NCBI GenBank assembly: GCA_900551975.1
Contig: URYA01000014.1
Location: forward strand, 1-18,680
DNA: 18,680 bases
Reading direction: 5' to 3'
Source: an uncultured Collinsella sp.
GTDB lineage: Bacteria > Actinomycetota > Coriobacteriia > Coriobacteriales > Coriobacteriaceae
Below, piece by piece: positions 15,266 to 18,680 of the stretch. Position 1 is the first letter of the stretch, and every line of letters begins with the position of its first letter. Below the pieces are notes generated by a model. The model did no database searches and was not told the DNA's origin. It saw only the letters and a program-made list of their open reading frames with translations. Position numbers and translations under genes: made by a program.

Positions 15266-16036
15266 ATGAAGATTGGATTTGTCGGTTTTGGCAATATGGC
15301 GAGCGCTATGGCCGATGGCTGGATCGCTGCCGGTGTAGCTGCGAGCGACATGTGCGCCTGCGCGGGTCGCTACGACGCACTGGTTGAGCGCTGCGAGGCG
15401 CGCGGCATGGTCGCCTGCCACGATGCCGCCGAGGTTGTCGCCGCATCCGATATCGTGGTCGCTGCGGTCAAACCGTACATGATCGAGAAGGTATTCGTCC
15501 CGCTCAAGGATGCTCTTGCCAAAAAGGTCGTTCTGTCGGTTGCCTGGACCTGGGACAGTGCCAAGTGGGAGCAGGTCCTGCCGGGTGTCGCACACATCTC
15601 GACGGTGCCCAACACGCCGGTTTCGGTGGGCGAGGGCGTCATCGCCTGCGAGAAATCCTCTACGCTCAGCGACGAGCAGCGTGCTGTTGTGCTCGACCTG
15701 CTCGGTAAGCTTGGCACCGTCGTCGAGCTCGATACGAGCCTGCTGTTTGTGGGCGGCACGGTGGGTGGTTGCGCTCCGGCATTTGTCGCCATGGCAATCG
15801 AGGCCCTGGGCGATGCAGCGGTCAAGCACGGTATCCCGCGTGCCGATGCCTATCGCATTGTGAGCCAGATGGTGCTGGGTACGGCAAAGCTGCAGCTTGC
15901 AACTGGCCAGCATCCTGCGGCGATGAAGGATGCCGTATGCTCGCCCGGTGGTGCCACCATCAAGGGCGTCGTTGCGCTCGAGGACGCCGGCATGCGCAGT
16001 GCCCTGGTCAAGGCAATCGACGCAACTCTCCAGTAA
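15266..16036 (+). CDS. proC: pyrroline-5-carboxylate reductase
   Basis: ProC reduces pyrroline-5-carboxylate to proline with NAD(P)H, the last step of proline synthesis. The 256-aa protein has the Rossmann motif IGFVGFGNMASAMADG at its N-terminus, VAAVKPYM, STVPNTPVSVGEG and the C-terminal family signature (KDAVCSPGGATIKGVVALE). Length is normal. ATG 15266 is chosen because AAAGGA lies about 9 nt upstream; an upstream ATG at 15242 would extend it by eight residues without a better site. The stop codon abuts the left end of a long inverted-repeat element that can fold as a terminator. Confidence 0.95.
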   Translation: MKIGFVGFGNMASAMADGWIAAGVAASDMCACAGRYDALVERCEARGMVACHDAAEVVAASDIVVAAVKPYMIEKVFVPLKDALAKKVVLSVAWTWDSAKWEQVLPGVAHISTVPNTPVSVGEGVIACEKSSTLSDEQRAVVLDLLGKLGTVVELDTSLLFVGGTVGGCAPAFVAMAIEALGDAAVKHGIPRADAYRIVSQMVLGTAKLQLATGQHPAAMKDAVCSPGGATIKGVVALEDAGMRSALVKAIDATLQ

Positions 16037-16195
16037 AACCTGCCATTTAGGGACAGGTTTATTTTGGCAGGTTTTTCCTGCGGTTTTGTCGTATGTGCGA
16101 AAAGCGCCCCGCAACTGGCTCAATTCCAGTTGCGGGGCGCTTGCGTTTGCCCAGATAAAACCGACCAAAATAAACCTGTCCCTTTTTGGCAGGTT
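16037..16195. repeat. 159-bp two-tier inverted-repeat (MITE/REPIN-like) element
   Basis: The outer arms are 31 nt: AACCTGCCA-NNN-AGGGACAGGTTTATTTTGG at 16037-16067 and its reverse complement at 16165-16195, differing only in the 3-nt TTT/AAA spacer. Inside lies a perfect 17-bp stem (16102-16118 with 16126-16142) around CTCAATT. In the left arm, AACCTGCCA also pairs with TGGCAGGTT (16065-16073), followed by TTT, giving a terminator-like hairpin just after proC. From memory, GGGACAGGTTTATTTT-type sequences accompany REP-associated transposases (RAYT) in other bacteria. No transposase is in the window, so the mobile nature is inferred. Confidence 0.7.
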
Positions 16196-16367
16196 AGTCC
16201 CAGAAGCTGTCTTCCTCATCCTCGGACTTGGGTCCGCGGTCGACGTACATCTTATGGGTACGCTTCTCCATTACAAAGGCAAGAATCGCAAATAACAGGA
16301 TGCCGCCGGCGAAAAGGATGGCAAAACCGGTGCGGGTGCCAAACAAAAAGGAAAAAACTGCGTCCAT
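16194..16367 (-). CDS. small membrane protein (57 aa), unknown function
   Basis: This 57-aa ORF reads on the minus strand from ATG at 16367 to TAA at 16194-16196. AGAAGGC lies about 8 nt upstream on that strand. The protein has a short N-terminus, one strong hydrophobic helix (about residues 14-33, TGFAILFAGGILLFAILAFV), a basic turn EKRTHK and an acidic C-terminal tail (KSEDEEDSFWD). The layout fits a single-pass membrane protein with a cytoplasmic tail, although the topology is not proven. It is convergent with proC and divergent from serS. Its stop overlaps the last two bases of the repeat element. I do not recognise a family. Good codon pattern and ribosome-binding site argue that it is real. 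Confidence 0.72.
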   Translation of the reverse strand: MDAVFSFLFGTRTGFAILFAGGILLFAILAFVMEKRTHKMYVDRGPKSEDEEDSFWD

Positions 16368-16391
16368 TGGGTGCCTTCTTGCGTAGTTGAG

Positions 16392-16448
16392 TTGGGTCGT
16401 AAACGCTCATAAGTATATACTTGCCCATACATGTACAAGGTTGCAACC
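16392..16448. promoter_or_regulatory. overlapping divergent promoters between the small membrane gene and serS
   Basis: The perfect palindrome AGTATATACT (16412-16421) gives TATACT on both strands. On +, TTGGGT (16392-16397) lies 18 nt before TATACT (16416-16421). On -, TTGTAC (complement of 16433-16438) lies 15 nt before TATACT (complement of 16412-16417). A second palindrome, GGTTGCAACC (16439-16448), sits just outside and may be an operator. The shared -10 would make the two promoters mutually exclusive. Confidence 0.5.
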
Positions 16449-16478
16449 TAAATGGAATGTATATCGCCGGAGGATCTA

Positions 16479-17762
16479 ATGCTTGATATCAAGTTTGTTC
16501 GCGAGAACCCCGATGCCATCGATGTCGCCATGGCTAACCGCCAGACGTCTTGGGATCGCGAGAAGTTCTTTGAGCTCGACGACGAGCGCCGTGCCGTCAT
16601 CACCGAGGTCGAGGAGCTCCAGGCTACGCGCAATGCCGAGTCCAAGAAGATCGGCGCCCTGATGAAGGAGGGCAAGAAGGACGAGGCCGAGGCCGCCAAG
16701 GAGGCCGTGCGCGCCGTCAACGAGAAGATTGACGGTCTGGCCGAGCGCCGTACTGCTCTCGAGCAGGAGCAGTACGACTTCATGGCTCACCTGCCCAACA
16801 TTCCTTGCGAGGCCACGCCGTACGGCAAGGACGAGGACGAGAACATTGAGCGCCGTCGTTGGGGCACCCCGCGCGAGTTCGACTTCGACTTTAAGCCGCA
16901 CTGGGATCTGGGCACCGATCTGGACATCCTCGACTTCGAGCGCGGCAACAAGCTCTCCGGCAGCCGCTTCACCGTTCTCGGTGGCGCCGGCGCCCGTCTT
17001 GAGCGCGCCCTCATCAACTTCTTCCTCGATACGCACACCAGCCGTGGTTTTAAGGAGTGGTGGCCGCCCATCGTCGTCAAGCGTCAGACCATGTTTGGCA
17101 CGGGTCAGCTGCCCAAGTTCGAGGACGACGCCTACCACGTCTCGGGCGACAACTTCCTGATCCCCACCGCCGAGGTCGTGCTCACCAACCTGCACGCCGG
17201 CGAGGTCCTCGATGCCGACACCCTGCCGCGCCGCTACACCGCCTTCACCCCCTGCTTCCGCGAGGAGGCCGGTTCCGCCGGTCGCGACACCCGCGGCATC
17301 ATCCGTCAGCACGAGTTCGACAAGGTCGAGATGGTCAAGTTCGCTAAGCCGGAGGAGTCCGACGAGGAGCTCGAGAGCATGACCGCCGAGGCCGAGTTCC
17401 TGCTTCAGCAGCTGGGCCTTCCGTATCGCGTGATTAGCCTGTGCACCGGCGACTTGGGCTTCTCTGCCCGTCAGACCTACGACGTCGAGGTCTGGCTGCC
17501 GAGCTACAACGCCTACAAGGAGATCAGCTCCTGCTCCAACTGCGGTGACTTCCAGGCTCGCCGCGCCAACATCAAGTATCGCGACCCCGAGAACTTCAAG
17601 GGTTCGCGCTACCTGCATACTCTCAACGGTTCCGGCTTGCCGGCCGGCCGCACCATGGCCGCCATTCTGGAGAACTACCAGAACGCCGACGGCACCATCA
17701 CGATCCCCGAGGTTCTGCGTCCTTACATGGGCGGTCTCGAGAAGATCGAGCCAGTCGCGTAA
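16479..17762 (+). CDS. serS: seryl-tRNA synthetase
   Basis: SerRS is a class II synthetase that charges tRNA-Ser. The 427-aa protein has the N-terminal coiled-coil arm (residues about 30-100, rich in Glu/Lys/Arg) that grips the tRNA, and class II motifs in the C-terminal catalytic domain, including TPCFREEAGSAGRDTRG and the C-terminal GSGLPAGRTMAAILENYQ. MLDIKFVRENPDAI is the usual start of the family, and GGAGGA lies about 5 nt before ATG 16479, so this start is preferred over ATG 16452. No T-box leader is seen upstream. A terminator follows. Confidence 0.98.
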   Translation: MLDIKFVRENPDAIDVAMANRQTSWDREKFFELDDERRAVITEVEELQATRNAESKKIGALMKEGKKDEAEAAKEAVRAVNEKIDGLAERRTALEQEQYDFMAHLPNIPCEATPYGKDEDENIERRRWGTPREFDFDFKPHWDLGTDLDILDFERGNKLSGSRFTVLGGAGARLERALINFFLDTHTSRGFKEWWPPIVVKRQTMFGTGQLPKFEDDAYHVSGDNFLIPTAEVVLTNLHAGEVLDADTLPRRYTAFTPCFREEAGSAGRDTRGIIRQHEFDKVEMVKFAKPEESDEELESMTAEAEFLLQQLGLPYRVISLCTGDLGFSARQTYDVEVWLPSYNAYKEISSCSNCGDFQARRANIKYRDPENFKGSRYLHTLNGSGLPAGRTMAAILENYQNADGTITIPEVLRPYMGGLEKIEPVA

Positions 17763-17785
17763 CTTGGCTGCATAGGGAATATGCA

Positions 17786-17813
17786 AGGGCGCTCCTTCGG
17801 GGGCGCCCTATTT
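17786..17813 (+). terminator. intrinsic terminator after serS
   Basis: AGGGCGCTCC (17786-17795) and GGGGCGCCCT (17800-17809) pair with one wobble around a TTCG tetraloop, followed by the short ATTT. The U-tract is weak, but the stem is very stable. Confidence 0.7.
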
Positions 17814-17862
17814 CGTGCGCAGGTCCATACCATGCCGTGCGGACAGCTCAATAGAAAACACA

Positions 17863-17902
17863 CGAACAACTGTTCTGTATACAGCCATCTACCTGCTATG
17901 CT
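17863..17902 (+). promoter_or_regulatory. candidate LexA-type box and promoter for the 125-aa gene
   Basis: CGAAC-AACT-GTTCT (17863-17876) matches the Gram-positive/actinobacterial SOS box core GAAC-N4-GTTC. An overlapping palindrome, CTGTATACAG (17875-17884), follows. TGCTATGCT (17894-17902) looks like an extended -10 box, so the SOS-like box would cover the -35 region, a repressing position. LexA binding is inferred from sequence alone. Confidence 0.4.
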
Positions 17903-17935
17903 TTTGCTAAATAAGAGCGAGAGAAAGGGGACGCG

Positions 17936-18313
17936 ATGGAGCTGTTTGATAATCGGGTGGTTTTATTTGAGAGCGACGAGGGCGGGGAGTACCTGCTTGT
18001 AACGTGTGAGCCGTCTGGCATGGGCGGCCTGGTGGTTCGGCAGACGAGTGAGGGTCCGTTGACACAATGGTGCTTTGAGGAGTCGCCGCATGTGGCCGAG
18101 ACCTTTGTGACGCACGAGGGACTTGTGGCGCTGGAGCACTTCTATGGAGTTGGGACTTCCAACCAGGTCGCGCGCATGCTGAGCATCTCGTTTGCCGATT
18201 ATGATTGTGCCCAGCGGGTGAGATCGCTCCTGAGGGAACTTGATGCCAAGTTCGACGTGATCGAAAAGCCAATCGATCGTACGGGGAACAGCGGTATATG
18301 CGGAGCAGCATGA
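17936..18313 (+). CDS. hypothetical protein (125 aa)
   Basis: I do not recognise this 125-aa protein. It starts at ATG 17936 with AAAGGGG about 6 nt upstream and has normal high-GC codon use. No signal peptide or membrane helix is visible, so it is probably cytoplasmic. The N-terminal half (LFDNRVVLFESDEGGEYLLV) looks like beta strands, and the C-terminal half has an amphipathic helix (CAQRVRSLLRELDAKFDVIE). It is a single gene between the serS terminator and tRNA-Arg. A LexA-like palindrome in its promoter would, if real, place it among DNA-damage-responsive genes. This is speculative. Confidence 0.75.
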   Translation: MELFDNRVVLFESDEGGEYLLVTCEPSGMGGLVVRQTSEGPLTQWCFEESPHVAETFVTHEGLVALEHFYGVGTSNQVARMLSISFADYDCAQRVRSLLRELDAKFDVIEKPIDRTGNSGICGAA

Positions 18314-18349
18314 CAAAACTGCGTTCCACAAAAAAGTTTGAGATTGTGC

Positions 18350-18379
18350 TTGACTCCAATAAGCTAAAGTGGTTTTATA
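18350..18379 (+). promoter_or_regulatory. sigma-70-type promoter of the first tRNA-Arg
   Basis: TTGACT (18350-18355) is followed after 17 to 18 nt by TTTTAT or TTTATA (18373-18379), ending 11 nt before the tRNA. It lies just after the 125-aa gene and gives the tRNA its own start. Confidence 0.6.
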
Positions 18380-18390
18380 TGTCTTGCGCT

Positions 18391-18467
18391 GCGGCGTTAC
18401 CTCAGCTGGATAGAGGGTCTGACTACGAATCAGAACGTCATAGGTTCGAATCCTATACGCCGCACCA
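18391..18467 (+). tRNA. tRNA-Arg(ACG), first copy
   Basis: A full cloverleaf can be drawn: acceptor GCGGCGT/ACGCCGC, anticodon stem TCTGA/TCAGA with loop CTACGAA (anticodon ACG at 18425-18427, normally edited to ICG), and T-loop TTCGAAT. The CCA is encoded (18465-18467). Confidence 0.97.
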
Positions 18468-18477
18468 ATTGAATTTT

Positions 18478-18502
18478 AAAGCCTCCGGTAACGGAGGCTT
18501 TT
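18478..18502 (+). terminator. intrinsic terminator after the first tRNA-Arg
   Basis: AAGCCTCCG and CGGAGGCTT form a perfect stem around GTAA (18488-18491), followed by TTTT. It separates the two tRNA-Arg units. Just after it, GATGCG (18513-18518) and CGCATC (18527-18532) form another small hairpin. Confidence 0.85.
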
Positions 18503-18534
18503 CTTATATCGCGATGCGTCGAAGATCGCATCAA

Positions 18535-18550
18535 GTGGTCAAAATGAGTA
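18535..18550 (+). repeat. third, shortened copy of the GTGGTCAAAA / ATGAGTA motif
   Basis: GTGGTCAAAATGAGTA contains both halves of the motif that bounds the 13481-13699 element, but directly fused without the 9-nt spacer. It lies after a tRNA terminator, as the left arm of that element does. It may be a solo end or a degraded copy. Confidence 0.4.
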
Positions 18551-18584
18551 AAAATCAAATTTAATAACTTTTTTCGAAAAATAC

Positions 18585-18613
18585 TTGACCTTTATTCAGT
18601 CGGTGTGCATAAT
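18585..18613 (+). promoter_or_regulatory. sigma-70-type promoter of the second tRNA-Arg
   Basis: TTGACC (18585-18590) and CATAAT (18608-18613) are separated by the optimal 17 nt. An A/T-rich stretch (18541-18584) precedes it and could act as an UP element. Confidence 0.75.
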
Positions 18614-18625
18614 AAACAACAAGTC

Positions 18626-18680
18626 GCGGCGTTACCTCAGCTGGATAGAGGGTCTGACTACGAATCAGAACGTCATAGGT
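18626..18680 (+). tRNA. tRNA-Arg(ACG), second copy (3' partial)
   Basis: The last 55 nt of the window are identical to the first 55 nt of the tRNA-Arg at 18391, including the anticodon ACG. The gene runs off the window edge within the T-arm. It has its own promoter. Whether it is a complete gene or a truncated att-like copy cannot be seen. Confidence 0.9.

Noticed and set aside
16380..16478. T-box riboswitch upstream of serS
   Set aside because: The leader is too short, and no T-box consensus or antiterminator stem is present.
16476..17786. Minus-strand open frame of 436 codons opposite serS
   Set aside because: It mirrors serS almost exactly and is rich in Val, Gly and Leu with no domain. 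It is a codon-bias shadow.

Overview
The window looks like chromosomal DNA of a high-GC actinobacterium of the class Coriobacteriia, probably Collinsella or a close relative. This is inferred from strong G/C third-position bias, Shine-Dalgarno-led genes, the housekeeping gene order and the actinobacterial style of the Tad locus. No 16S rRNA gene or species marker is present, so the genus is a guess. Every gene is on the + strand except one 57-codon ORF (16194-16367).

Region 1 (1-7241) is the 3' part of a tight-adherence (Tad/Flp, type IVb) pilus operon. In order it holds the assembly ATPase TadA/CpaF (5' end outside the window), platform proteins TadB and TadC, an Flp-type pilin, a membrane-anchored protein of unknown function, a second short pilin-like protein, a TadE-like protein, a large TadG-like protein, another TadE-like protein and a DUF192 protein. 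The genes overlap or nearly abut, as in one polycistronic unit. Four of the products share a prepilin-type motif, A|Q-x-T-x-E. The prepilin peptidase, TadZ and CpaB are not in the window.

Region 2 (7242-13259) starts with tRNA-Phe, its promoter and its terminator. It continues with a cytoplasmic GH5/exo-beta-1,3-glucanase-like protein that has lost key active-site residues, and then a housekeeping run: rsmI, metG, rsmA and tatD. RsmI and RsmA both modify 16S rRNA, and RsmA overlaps the putative DNase/deacylase TatD.

Region 3 (13260-16367) holds tRNA-Leu(CAG), about 340 bp of structured AT-richer intergenic DNA bounded in part by a 30-nt inverted repeat, an SPFH/HIR-like membrane scaffold protein, rlmH and proC. 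A 159-bp two-tier inverted-repeat element exactly fills the gap between the proC stop and the stop of the convergent small membrane protein.

Region 4 (16368-18680) holds a divergent promoter region, serS, a hypothetical 125-aa protein preceded by a LexA-box-like palindrome, and two tandem identical tRNA-Arg(ACG) genes, the second cut by the window edge.

The most unusual items are the two inverted-repeat elements, the active-site-depleted GH5 protein, the set of pilin-like proteins with Ala rather than Gly before the likely cleavage site, and the small membrane protein opposite serS.
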